From Yersinia hibernica (GTDB lineage: Bacteria > Pseudomonadota > Gammaproteobacteria > Enterobacterales > Enterobacteriaceae): DNA of 64,000 nt. Numbering within the stretch: the stretch's first letter is position 1; every line of letters begins with the position of its first letter. The position numbers were made by a program, and so were the translations under genes. The notes under the pieces were generated by a model, which ran no database searches, had not been told where the DNA came from, and saw only the letters and a program-made list of their open reading frames with translations. The stretch lies in contig NZ_CP032487.1 in the NCBI RefSeq assembly GCF_004124235.1, positions 4,464,001-4,528,000 on the forward strand, written 5' to 3'. This document shows, piece after piece, positions 32,756-41,874 of the stretch.

Positions 32756-34675
32756 ATGGGTACACAACACAAAGTGCTGGATGTCATATGTATCGGGCGA
32801 ATCGCCGTCGATTTTTATGGGCAACAGATTGGTTCCCGGCTGGAAGATACCAGTACATTTGCCAAATACTTGGGGGGGTCATCAGGTAATGTTGCCTATG
32901 GTACGGCAATTCAAGGCTTGAAGTCAGGTATGTTGGCACGTGTCGGTGATGAACATATGGGCCGATTTCTACGCGAGGAATTACAACGTGTTGGGGCTGA
33001 TACCCGTTTTCTTATTACTGATAAGCAACGCTTAACCGCTTTAGTTATTCTGGGTATTAAAGATAAAGAAACTTTCCCACTGATTTTTTACCGTGAAAAC
33101 TGCGCTGATATGGCGCTAACACCAGATGATATTGACGAGTCTTATATTGCTTCATCACGAGCACTTGCTATCACGGGAACACATCTTTCGCATCCCAATA
33201 CACGCGCTGCTGTATTGAAAGCATTAGATTATGCGCATAAGAATGGGCTACGAACAGCTCTGGATATTGATTATCGCCCGGTATTATGGGGGCTAACTTC
33301 ACTGGGTGACGGTGAAACACGTTTTATTGAATCGGAAAAAGTGACGCAACAATTGCAAGAAGTCCTACACCATTTCAATTTAATTGTCGGCACCGAAGAA
33401 GAATTTCATATTGCCGGAGGCAGTACGGATACCCTGATAGCACTACAAAATGTACGTAAAGCGACATCAGCGACACTGGTCTGTAAGCGCGGAGCACAGG
33501 GCTGTTCAGTGTTCGAAGGAGAAATTCCCATCAGTTGGGAATTCGTCAAACTTCACTCTGGCGTGCGCGTTGAAGTTCTCAATGTGCTCGGGGCCGGCGA
33601 TGCCTTCATGTCTGGCTTGTTACGCGGTTATCTTAATGATGAAAGCTGGGAACAAGCTTGCCGCTATGCCAATGCCTGTGGAGCACTGGTTGTTTCACGT
33701 CATGGCTGCGCGCCTGCGATGCCAACCAAGATAGAATTAGACAATTACCTCAGCCGCGAGCATTCCGTACCACGCCCTGATAGTGATGATCACCTTAATC
33801 ATTTACATCGGGTGACAACCCGTAAACAGCAGTGGCCGGAACTTTGTGTCTTTGCTTTTGACCACCGCAAGCAGTTGGCCGACATGGCGCGTGAGGCAGG
33901 GGTGAGTGAAGACCGCATCCCTGAACTCAAAACATTATTGTTACAGGCAGCACAACAAGCTGCTCAAGAGTCTGGGCTGGAGCATAAGAGTGGCATTCTG
34001 GCAGATACGACTTACGGGCAGGAAGCACTCAATACCATTACTGGACAGGGGTGGTGGATAGGCCGCCCAATTGAGTTGCCCAGTTCAAGACCGTTGCGCC
34101 TTGAGCATGGCAACATCGGTTCCCAACTCATTGATTGGCCGCTGGAACATGTTGTGAAATGTTTAGTTTTTTATCACCCTAAAGACAGTGCGGAGCTACG
34201 CCAGCAACAAGATGAACTGATTCTTGATGTTTATCGTGGATGCTGTAAATCAGGGCATGAATTACTGTTGGAAGTCATTTTACCTGAAGATAATAAAGAT
34301 AAAGATGAGCGGTATTACATTGAAACTATGGCTCATTTTTATGGGCTAGGTATTCAGCCTGATTGGTGGAAACTGCCCCCTCTGAGTGCAGAAAACTGGC
34401 AGCAGGTGGGTAAACTGATTGAAACTCAAGACCCCTATTGCAGAGGCGTATTAATTCTTGGATTAGATTCCCCAGAAGCTATATTAAAAGCCGGTTTTGC
34501 GGCGGCTGCCAAAGCACCATGGGTTAAAGGTTTTGCTGTCGGCCGCACAATCTTTGGCCAAGCAGCACGGCATTGGCTGCAAGGTGAGTTAAATGATGCG
34601 CAATTGATTAAACAAGTGAAACAAAATTATCAAACACTCATAGGATATTGGCGAGATTATCGCCCGGTGGCTTGA
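32756..34675 (+). CDS. iolC: 5-dehydro-2-deoxygluconokinase IolC with C-terminal DUF2090 domain
   Basis: Phosphorylates 2-deoxy-5-keto-gluconate. From the ATG at 32756 it is 639 aa, about twice the kinase alone. Residues 1 to about 325 are a PfkB kinase: GGSSGNVAYGTAIQGLKSG at the sugar site and VLNVLGAGDAFMSGLLRGY with the catalytic Asp. Residues ~345-639 form a DUF2090 domain (ELCVFAFDHRKQLADMAREA). This has the TIM-barrel look of a class I aldolase and may supply the IolJ step, cleavage to malonate semialdehyde and dihydroxyacetone phosphate; no separate iolJ is present. AAGGA precedes the chosen ATG; upstream TTG and ATG starts are poorly spaced. Confidence 0.93.
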   Translation: MGTQHKVLDVICIGRIAVDFYGQQIGSRLEDTSTFAKYLGGSSGNVAYGTAIQGLKSGMLARVGDEHMGRFLREELQRVGADTRFLITDKQRLTALVILGIKDKETFPLIFYRENCADMALTPDDIDESYIASSRALAITGTHLSHPNTRAAVLKALDYAHKNGLRTALDIDYRPVLWGLTSLGDGETRFIESEKVTQQLQEVLHHFNLIVGTEEEFHIAGGSTDTLIALQNVRKATSATLVCKRGAQGCSVFEGEIPISWEFVKLHSGVRVEVLNVLGAGDAFMSGLLRGYLNDESWEQACRYANACGALVVSRHGCAPAMPTKIELDNYLSREHSVPRPDSDDHLNHLHRVTTRKQQWPELCVFAFDHRKQLADMAREAGVSEDRIPELKTLLLQAAQQAAQESGLEHKSGILADTTYGQEALNTITGQGWWIGRPIELPSSRPLRLEHGNIGSQLIDWPLEHVVKCLVFYHPKDSAELRQQQDELILDVYRGCCKSGHELLLEVILPEDNKDKDERYYIETMAHFYGLGIQPDWWKLPPLSAENWQQVGKLIETQDPYCRGVLILGLDSPEAILKAGFAAAAKAPWVKGFAVGRTIFGQAARHWLQGELNDAQLIKQVKQNYQTLIGYWRDYRPVA

Positions 34676-35083
34676 GTTAAACATCGCTTTACTGGCGCTG
34701 TCGTAGAAAATCGTCAGCGCCATTATGCTGTTATCTGCATTGTTTCTTCCTTATTAGTTGGAAAAAATCCTGATTTTTATCAAACTTGATAAAGTAATAT
34801 CTTTTGCTTACAACCATTTCCTTTATTATGGTTTTGTGAATGATTTGAATTCGCAATGAAATAAAAGCAAAGACAAATATCAATAAATGAAATTTTCCAA
34901 CCATCTGTTAGAATGCCTGACAGATATACCCAAAGAACTTGCAGTTGCAACTAAGTAAAGCGGGAAAACCCCGGCTAACTTACACCAATAAGTGATTCAG
35001 GCGAGTATATGTAGCGAACCACTCTGCAACATCAAGTACCGAGGGAATAACCCTTGAATTTTCCTCTGCCGTGGGCCGAATGG
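34676..35083. other. iolC-iolR intergenic region
   Basis: This 408-bp AT-rich gap contains the iolC hairpin, then TTTATCAA-AC-TTGATAAA (34776-34793), a perfect 8-bp inverted repeat that could be a regulator site for iolR. ATATACCCAAAG (34924-34935) is identical to a 12-mer at 23880-23891 before gntT and may mark a dispersed repeat. No gene is seen. Confidence 0.5.
34693..34722 (+). terminator. Hairpin after iolC
   Basis: TGGCGCTG/CAGCGCCA, an 8-bp GC-rich stem with a 14-nt loop, starts 18 bp past the iolC stop. The tail TTATGCTGTT is only moderately T-rich. Confidence 0.55.
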
Positions 35084-35917
35084 ATGAATAACCCGACTCA
35101 ATTATCATTGTTACAAGACCAGATTCGTCATCGTTATGAGACGTTAAGCAAACGCTTAAAACAAGTTGCCCGTTATATATTGGATAACAGTAATAGCATT
35201 GCATTTGATACAGTTGCCTCCATTGCGGCTCAAGCTAGCGTGCCACCATCAACATTAATTCGGTTTGCAAATGCCTTTGGTTTCAGTGGGTTTAACGAAA
35301 TGAAACAGGTATTTCGTCAGCACTTGATGGAGGAAACCGTTAACTATACTGAACGGGCGCGATTGTTCCGCCAAACCTCAACTGATGGTAATACTGCGCC
35401 AGAGAAACCGGCAGAAATATTGAATGTATTCACAATGGTGAATGCGCAAGCTCTGCAACAACTGGCAGTACAAACCAGTGCAGATCAGTTGGATAAAGCT
35501 GTTGAGCTGTTGAATAACGCTGAAAATATTTATGTTATTGGTCTGCGGCGCTCTTTCAGTGTGGCTTCTTATCTGACTTATGCATTACGTCATTTAGAGC
35601 GCAGAGCCTTTCTGATTGATGGGCTGGGTGGAATGTTCGCTGAACAACTGAGCATGGTAAAACCCAAAGACGTGGTTATTGCCATCAGTTACTCACCTTA
35701 TGCACAAGAAGCATTAGAACTGGTTGAGTTGGGTGCGAAAAGTGGTGCCCAGCAAATAGCCATTACTGATAGTCAAGTCAGCCCATTAGCGGCTTTCAGC
35801 GATGTTTGTTTTGTGGTGAGAGAAGCACAAGTTGACGGATTCCGCTCCCAAGTTGCTTCTATGTGCCTAGCGCAAACTTTGGCAGTTTCGTTGGCGCTCA
35901 ATAACGCAAAAGAGTAA
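35084..35917 (+). CDS. iolR: RpiR-family transcriptional regulator, probable IolR
   Basis: MurR/RpiR-family regulator of about 277 aa. The N-terminal HTH_6 domain (about residues 5-75) contains LSKRLKQVARYILDN and VASIAAQASVPPSTLIRFAN. The C-terminal SIS domain (about 115-250) contains AENIYVIGLRRSFSVASYL and DVVIAISYSPYAQEALEL, a sugar-phosphate fold. Its position inside the iol island and the RpiR-type IolR of Salmonella suggest it represses the iol genes until an inositol intermediate appears. The start is uncertain: a TTG at 35054 would add ten residues. It is not related to the DeoR-type IolR of Bacillus. Confidence 0.85.
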   Translation: MNNPTQLSLLQDQIRHRYETLSKRLKQVARYILDNSNSIAFDTVASIAAQASVPPSTLIRFANAFGFSGFNEMKQVFRQHLMEETVNYTERARLFRQTSTDGNTAPEKPAEILNVFTMVNAQALQQLAVQTSADQLDKAVELLNNAENIYVIGLRRSFSVASYLTYALRHLERRAFLIDGLGGMFAEQLSMVKPKDVVIAISYSPYAQEALELVELGAKSGAQQIAITDSQVSPLAAFSDVCFVVREAQVDGFRSQVASMCLAQTLAVSLALNNAKE

Positions 35918-35976
35918 ACCATCGGGCAAGATAACCAGGTTCGATACAGCCAGACTCAATCTTCCGGAGCCAATAA

Positions 35977-36002
35977 AATGGGTAGCATCCCACCTACCCA
36001 TT
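35977..36002. terminator. Bidirectional terminator between iolR and iolB
   Basis: AATGGGTAG/CTACCCATT is a perfect 9-bp stem with an 8-nt loop between convergent genes. T-rich sequence follows on both strands (TTTTATTGG on the minus side, CAATTTATTCTTT on the plus side). Confidence 0.72.
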
Positions 36003-36026
36003 CAATTTATTCTTTAAAAAAACGAC

Positions 36027-36851
36027 TCAGTTTTTTTCTAGCGGATATTGATCACTGTTGATCCAAGCGTGATCTTTTTCCCAAGTGAATTTCCATAACC
36101 GTACTGGCCCTGCCATAACATTCAAATAATAGTTGTCGTAGCCCGCCAATGTTGCCACTGGGTGGTATCCCCTTGGCACTTTCACCACATCGCGGTTATA
36201 GACCGCCATACATTCATCCAGTGAACGATCGTCGGTATACACCCGCTGCATGCAAAAACCTTGCTCTGGATTGAGGCGGTGATAGTAGGTTTCTTCCAGA
36301 TAAGTTTCATCTGTTGCATTTTCCTGGTCATGTTTATGACTTGGGTAAGAACTGGTATTCCCCTCATCGGTATAAACTTCAACCACCAGCAAACTGTCTG
36401 CGGGCTGATTGTCAGGCAAAATATTATGTACTAGCCGCTGGTTACGCCCTTTACCCCGCTGCTCCACTCCCACATCTGCCGGTGTAATCAGGCGGGAAGG
36501 TAAATGGCCATGACCAGGGGCACGGCAGACAGCTAATTCCAAATCGGTCTCTGCCACAACTTTCACATAATCGTGATGTGGAACATAAACAGCATAAGGG
36601 GGGGTTCGCTCGAAAGGGCTCATACGTTTGCCAATGTGCGGATATTCAGCACGCCGGGTAGATACTGAGGCCACTCCTGCGACTAATACAAGACAGAGTT
36701 CATTATCTGCACTGTCCAGAGCCAACGTCTTTCCAGCCATGAGGTGGTAAACATCAAACCCAACAAAACGCCATTCTGCATTTTCCGGTGAAATATGCTG
36801 AATACGCCCATCCGCATCTGGTAGCTGACATTTGGCAAGCAGTGAAGACAT
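36027..36851 (-). CDS. iolB: 5-deoxy-glucuronate isomerase IolB
   Basis: Isomerises 5-deoxy-D-glucuronate to 2-deoxy-5-keto-D-gluconate. Bicupin of the KduI/IolB family, 274 aa. Metal-ligand candidates are in SYPSHKHDQENATDETYLEETYYH-type sequence (His-x-His and Glu, about residues 175-195) and PRGYHPVATLAGYDNYYLN. AGGAGAG precedes ATG. It follows iolA by 55 bp on the minus strand and is probably co-transcribed with it. Confidence 0.96.
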   Translation of the reverse strand: MSSLLAKCQLPDADGRIQHISPENAEWRFVGFDVYHLMAGKTLALDSADNELCLVLVAGVASVSTRRAEYPHIGKRMSPFERTPPYAVYVPHHDYVKVVAETDLELAVCRAPGHGHLPSRLITPADVGVEQRGKGRNQRLVHNILPDNQPADSLLVVEVYTDEGNTSSYPSHKHDQENATDETYLEETYYHRLNPEQGFCMQRVYTDDRSLDECMAVYNRDVVKVPRGYHPVATLAGYDNYYLNVMAGPVRLWKFTWEKDHAWINSDQYPLEKN

Positions 36852-36906
36852 GGTGACTCTCCTGTTAACAACATCGAATTATTCTCACAAACACCCTCAG
36901 GCAGCA

Positions 36907-38412
36907 TTAGCCCAGTGTTGGCATACTGTATTCTGAAACAGTCTGCTGACCTGTCGGCCAACGGGCGGTAGTTGTTTTCATGCGCGTGTAAAAACGTACA
37001 CCATCAGTACCATGGACATTTAATGCCCCAAATACAGAGCGTTTCCAACCACCAAAACTGTGAAATGCCATTGGTACTGGAACCGGTACATTCACACCGA
37101 CCATCCCTGCCTGGACTTCATGTACAAACTGCCGTGCATAGTGGCCATTACTGGTGAAAATAGCGCTCCCATTGCCAAACTCATGGCTATTCACCGTATT
37201 AATTGCCGTTTGATAATCAGGAACTCTGACGATGCCTAATACTGGGCCAAATATTTCTTCCCGATAAATCTTCATGTCCGGGGTGACATGGTCAAATAAT
37301 GTGCCGCCGACATAGTATCCTTGTTCATAGCCAGCCACCTTATAATCGCGACCATCTGTGACTAACGTCGCCCCCTCTTTAACACCTTGATCAATGTAAT
37401 CAAGGACTTTTTTCTGGTGGACTGCAGATATTAACGGCCCCATTTCATTTTCTTCCCCGCCTTGCTTTATACCGGGGCCAACACGCAAGTGGGTAATGAG
37501 TGGTTTTAACTTCTCAATTAACTTATCTGCCGTACTTTCCCCGACGACAACAGCAATAGGCAATGCCATACAACGTTCACCAGCTGACCCAAATGCCCCG
37601 CCCATCAAGGCATTAACTGTCGCGTCCAAATCAGCATCAGGCATGATAATCGCTTGGTTTTTCGCCGCACCAAAGGCTTGTACGCGTTTACCGTGTGCAC
37701 TGGCCGTGGTGTAAATATGCTCGGCAACAGTAGAGGAGCCGACAAAGCTTACTGCTTGAATTCGTGGGTCTGTACAGAGTTGTGCGGCACTTTCATTTGA
37801 ACAGTGAATAACATTGAATACGCCATCAGGTAAGCCCGCTTCCGTCAACAACTCTGCCAACCGAACCGATGCAGAAGGGTCCAGAGCTGGCGGTTTCAGA
37901 ATAAAAGTATTTCCGCACGTTAATGCTATAGGGAACATCCACATTGGCACCATCGCTGGAAAGTTAAATGGTGTTATCCCGGCAACTACCCCTAAAGGTT
38001 GCATCATTGAGAAGCAATCAACTCCGGTACCTACATCTGCGGAATATTCGCCTTTCAATAGATGCGGAATACCACAGGCGAATTCAACAACTTCCAGGCC
38101 GCGAGTAATTTCACCTAGCGCATCGGAATAGACTTTGCCGTGCTCACGGACAATCAGCTCCGCCAGTTCATCACGATGCTGCTCAATCAATGTTTTAAAG
38201 TTGAACATAATGCGAGCGCGGCGCAGAGGAGTCGTTTGTGACCAATGAGAAAATGCCTGATGAGCAACACCGATAGCCTGATGAACTTCTTCAGCGGTAC
38301 TTTGCGTAACTTGGTTTTCCACTGTACCGGTAGCTGGATTATGAATATCGGCAGTCTGATTGCTAGAGCTCAGAGAACTCTTCCCACCGATAAAGTTACT
38401 CACGATTTTCAT
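36907..38412 (-). CDS. iolA: Malonate/methylmalonate-semialdehyde dehydrogenase (CoA-acylating) IolA
   Basis: Aldehyde dehydrogenase family enzyme that converts malonate semialdehyde, NAD and CoA to acetyl-CoA, CO2 and NADH, the last inositol step. It is 501 aa. The catalytic cysteine is Cys281 in GSAGERCMALP. The NAD-binding segment GVVAGITPFNFPAMVPMWMF and VSFVGSSTVAEHIY are typical. The general-base glutamate of ordinary ALDHs is not present, as expected for the CoA-dependent subfamily. GAGGG precedes ATG. It is the first gene of iolA-iolB. Confidence 0.95.
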   Translation of the reverse strand: MKIVSNFIGGKSSLSSSNQTADIHNPATGTVENQVTQSTAEEVHQAIGVAHQAFSHWSQTTPLRRARIMFNFKTLIEQHRDELAELIVREHGKVYSDALGEITRGLEVVEFACGIPHLLKGEYSADVGTGVDCFSMMQPLGVVAGITPFNFPAMVPMWMFPIALTCGNTFILKPPALDPSASVRLAELLTEAGLPDGVFNVIHCSNESAAQLCTDPRIQAVSFVGSSTVAEHIYTTASAHGKRVQAFGAAKNQAIIMPDADLDATVNALMGGAFGSAGERCMALPIAVVVGESTADKLIEKLKPLITHLRVGPGIKQGGEENEMGPLISAVHQKKVLDYIDQGVKEGATLVTDGRDYKVAGYEQGYYVGGTLFDHVTPDMKIYREEIFGPVLGIVRVPDYQTAINTVNSHEFGNGSAIFTSNGHYARQFVHEVQAGMVGVNVPVPVPMAFHSFGGWKRSVFGALNVHGTDGVRFYTRMKTTTARWPTGQQTVSEYSMPTLG

Positions 38413-38592
38413 GTTTCACCCTCTTCTTAATAGTGGCTATCGCAAGGGTCATTGAAAATGGCTATATGCCAGACACCTAACGGACCATACGCCCAATCAG
38501 TAAGGGTTATCTTGGGATAAAACCAAGATAGCCCGCAAGGCGGCCAGTCACCAGAAAGGCGAAATACCAGCCGATATGCAGACTCTATGCTA

Positions 38593-38610
38593 TTGAAAAA
38601 AAAGTTTCAA
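38593..38610. promoter_or_regulatory. Perfect inverted repeat upstream of iolA (candidate IolR operator)
   Basis: TTGAAA-N6-TTTCAA is a perfect 6-bp inverted repeat about 180 bp before the iolA start. It lies in the 585-bp gap (38413-38997) between divergent iolA and the transporter. The rest of the gap is AT-rich and holds no ORF or clear RNA. Confidence 0.5.
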
Positions 38611-38997
38611 ATAACTTTCTTTGGAAATTTTATTTTGTGCGATGCATCGCAAGTTCCTGCAAGAGATCCGCGCAACTATCAAAATCTCCAGAGTTGCTAC
38701 GCAACACTATTACATTACTGCAATTTCTCATGTTTTAACTTTAAATAAGCACGTAAAGTGAAAAGAAACACACGTTACTATTTAGTTCTTTGCCACATTA
38801 AATGATTTTAACAAGGCTTTTTAAGCTTGATATTTGAACTGGATCTAAAAATTAATATTTCGTTATTTAATTAAAATGAAATAAATGTTCTTATCCATTC
38901 AGTATGCACGTTACTTCAATCCAACTCCTGCACCTCGTTATTAACTCTACAGATCAAGGCCGCAGGTTGGCGACAAAGAACACAAAACGGAGTTTTT

Positions 38998-40437
38998 ATG
39001 GCATATCAACAGAAAAGGAATACCGGCTATGTGTTGCGGATCTGCGGCATTGCCGCTCTCGGTGGCATTTTATTCGGCTACGACACCGCAGTTATCTCAG
39101 GTGCGATAGATTCACTGAAAAGCTACTTTAATCTTAGCCCTGCGGAAACCGGCTGGGCAGTATCTAATGTCGTTATCGGTTGTATTATCGGCGCATTTAT
39201 CTCCGGCCCCATTGCAGGCAGATGGGGGCGTAAAAAAGCCCTGATACTGGCTGCCGCTCTATTTACCATCTCCGCTATTGGAGCGGCGCTGGCAACAACT
39301 TTTACCGCATTTGTCATTTATCGCATTATCGGCGGCTTGGCCGTCGGGCTAGCGTCAACCGTTTCTCCGATGTATATGTCTGAAGTTTCACCCAAAAATA
39401 TGCGCGGGCGCGCACTAAGTATGCAGCAGTTTGCCATTGTATTTGGGCAGATAGTGATTTTTTACGTTAACTATAAAATAGCCAGCCAAGCCACCGAACT
39501 GTGGTTGATTGAATATGGTTGGCGCTGGATGATAGGCTCCGCCGTTATCCCTTGTGCAATGTTCTGTATCTTTGTGTTCTTTATTCCGGAGTCCCCACGT
39601 TGGAATGTTATGGTAGGCCGGGATGAGCAAGCATTAGCCATGCTCACTAAGGTATCCAATGCTAAGCACGCCCAAAATGTACTGAACGAAATAAAAGTAT
39701 CACTCGCGAAAGATAGGCAACAACATAAAAGCCGATTGAACTACGGTGATTACAGAGTGCGTTTCATTATTTTTGTCGGCTGTATGCTGGCAATGCTGCA
39801 ACAAGTCACTGGCGTTAACGTCATGATGTATTACGCTCCCGTCGTACTAAAAGTTGTCACCGGTAATATGCAAGAAGCACTTTTCCAGACTATCTGGCTT
39901 GGTGTGCTGCAATTGGTCGGTTCCATTATAGGTGCGATATTGATGGATCGTATGGGGCGCTTACCGCTGATGCGCTTTGGTACTATTGGCACTATCCTCG
40001 GGTTACTGATTACCTCTTTTGCCCTTTACAACCAATCGACTGGCTATCTGGCACTGTTCGGCATGCTGTTCTTTATGATTTTCTACGCACTATCATGGGG
40101 GGTCGGGACTTGGGTACTTATTTCTGAAATATTCCCCAACCGTATGCGCGCACAAGGTATGAGTATTGCGGTCGGTTGCATGTGGGTAGCCAATTTTGCT
40201 GTCTCACAAAGCTTCCCGATGATGAATGAACAACCTTACCTTTCATCTCAGTTCCACGGGGCCTTCCCAATGTGGATTTTTGCTCTCTGTTGCTTGTTCA
40301 GCTATTGGTTTATCTGTCGTTTTGTACCTGAAACTAAAGGTGTGGCATTGGAGCACATGGAAGAAGCCATGCTGGCCAAAAGAGCCAAACACTCGGTATC
40401 AGCAGTTGCATCGACGACTTCCTACGGGAATAAGTAA
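38998..40437 (+). CDS. MFS sugar transporter, probable myo-inositol:H+ symporter (IolT-like)
   Basis: Major facilitator superfamily, sugar porter family, 479 aa with 12 predicted membrane helices. Signatures: GILFGYDTAVISGAI in helix 1, GRWGRKKALI between helices 2 and 3, PESPRWNVMVGRDEQA after helix 6, QQVTGVNVMMYYAP in helix 7 and the C-terminal RFVPETKGVALEHME. The context, directly inside the iol island and followed by an iol isomerase, makes myo-inositol the likely substrate, as for Salmonella IolT1. CGGAG lies 6 nt before ATG. Substrate is inferred. Confidence 0.88.
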   Translation: MAYQQKRNTGYVLRICGIAALGGILFGYDTAVISGAIDSLKSYFNLSPAETGWAVSNVVIGCIIGAFISGPIAGRWGRKKALILAAALFTISAIGAALATTFTAFVIYRIIGGLAVGLASTVSPMYMSEVSPKNMRGRALSMQQFAIVFGQIVIFYVNYKIASQATELWLIEYGWRWMIGSAVIPCAMFCIFVFFIPESPRWNVMVGRDEQALAMLTKVSNAKHAQNVLNEIKVSLAKDRQQHKSRLNYGDYRVRFIIFVGCMLAMLQQVTGVNVMMYYAPVVLKVVTGNMQEALFQTIWLGVLQLVGSIIGAILMDRMGRLPLMRFGTIGTILGLLITSFALYNQSTGYLALFGMLFFMIFYALSWGVGTWVLISEIFPNRMRAQGMSIAVGCMWVANFAVSQSFPMMNEQPYLSSQFHGAFPMWIFALCCLFSYWFICRFVPETKGVALEHMEEAMLAKRAKHSVSAVASTTSYGNK

Positions 40438-40520
40438 TTGTTTTAACAGACACACTTTTCGGATTGCCCAATAGGCAAGTCAACATATCTTATGAGCCCA
40501 TTATTGCAGGAGCAAAAACC

Positions 40521-41357
40521 ATGTCTATTACACAAGATCGTTTCTGTATTAATCGCAAAATTGCCCCTAATTTAAATATCGAAAGCTTTTTCCGCCTGGT
40601 GAAGAAATGTGGGTTAAATAAGGTTGAATTACGCAATGATATGCCCGGCGGGCAAATCACGGATGGGTTGAGCACAGCACAGCTCAATACACTGGCCGAT
40701 GAATATGAAATTGAAGTTATAACTATCAATGCATTGCAATACTTCAATCTGCCAGAACATGGTTCTTTTCTGCTGAAAGAGGCAGAAAGTATGCTCAAGC
40801 AAGCCAAAGCCATTCGCTGCCACGGAGTCATTTTATGCCCCAACTGTAACGCCAATGACCGACGTTCAACTGAGCAAAAAGAACAAGACACACTGGATGC
40901 TTTAATACTGCTAGCCCCACTATTTAAAAAATACCAAGTGACCGGGCTAGTGGAACCTTTAGGCTTTAACATCAGTTCATTACGTTCTCATCTGCTAGCC
41001 CAATCTATTATCCGCAAGTCGGCAGCTCCATACAAAATGGTATTGGATACTTTCCACTACTACCTGAGCGATATCGCCCAGGCCGAGTTCGATGCACATA
41101 TTGACGTCAATATCATTGGGCTGGTGCATATTTCTGGTGTCGAAGAGAGACGGTTGAAATCCACCCTGACAGATGAAGATCGTATTATGCTGAGTGAACA
41201 GGACAAGCTGAACAGTAAACAGCAAGTCGCTAATCTTGAGCGCTTGGGCTATCAGGGAATATATGCTTTTGAACCGTTTTCATCACAACTGAATACCTGG
41301 TCGGAAGCTGATATTGAAAGGGAGATTCGCCAAAGTATTGCGTATTTACAACACTAA
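40521..41357 (+). CDS. iolI: IolI-like inosose isomerase (AP-endonuclease-2 TIM barrel)
   Basis: Sugar-phosphate isomerase/epimerase-like TIM barrel, 278 aa from the ATG at 40521, the same length as Bacillus IolI. It shares local patterns with it: INALQYFNLPEHG, VEPLGFN, MVLDTFHYYLSD, HISGVEERR and TDEDRIMLS. The metal-binding Glu, Asp, His and Glu positions are visible. IolI interconverts inosose isomers so that other inositols can enter the pathway. GCAGGAG lies 8 nt upstream; the 19-codon extension from 40464 is rejected. It is 83 bp after the transporter and probably co-transcribed. IolH is the main alternative name. Confidence 0.78.
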   Translation: MSITQDRFCINRKIAPNLNIESFFRLVKKCGLNKVELRNDMPGGQITDGLSTAQLNTLADEYEIEVITINALQYFNLPEHGSFLLKEAESMLKQAKAIRCHGVILCPNCNANDRRSTEQKEQDTLDALILLAPLFKKYQVTGLVEPLGFNISSLRSHLLAQSIIRKSAAPYKMVLDTFHYYLSDIAQAEFDAHIDVNIIGLVHISGVEERRLKSTLTDEDRIMLSEQDKLNSKQQVANLERLGYQGIYAFEPFSSQLNTWSEADIEREIRQSIAYLQH

Positions 41358-41874
41358 CATATAAGGCCGATACTGAAAGCCGGTGAAGGTAACCAATGAC
41401 GATTGGTGAACATCGTTGTTATTCCCATGCTAAAGAACCAGTTGAAAGTGGGAATGCGATGGAAGATTATCTCATACAAGGTCGGTTCATCTATCTAACC
41501 GCTGGCCGGCCGGGGTTACCTTAGCGATATATTTAGTTTCCCCCATACCAGCGATTGCCCAGCCAGATTGGGGGCACCTCTCAATATTATGCGCCAAGCT
41601 ATAGTCAGTCAGGCGGGAATACCGCGCCAGACCAAAAAATGCAGAGATAAAAAACAGTAAAAATGTCGTATTTACCCAGCCGATATTAAAGTGCTAAGCA
41701 CTATATCAACAGCAAAATAATTAATGTATTCCAAAATTTCATGGCAACTAAATTACAAAAAACACATTGTTTTATTCATGGTACATTTTACAAAAAAGAA
41801 ACGTATTTTTTACGTGACAACAATATAATCTTTTGTAATCTTTATTGGCAGCTTAATAACATGAGTATCCTACA
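41358..41874. other. Intergenic region between the iol island and the HAD gene
   Basis: This 517-bp stretch has mixed composition, becoming very AT-rich after 41640. One small frame, 41396-41524 (42 codons from ATG, with GAAGGT 6 nt upstream), has a plausible ribosome-binding site but no recognisable product. Otherwise no gene, RNA or terminator is apparent. Confidence 0.5.
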
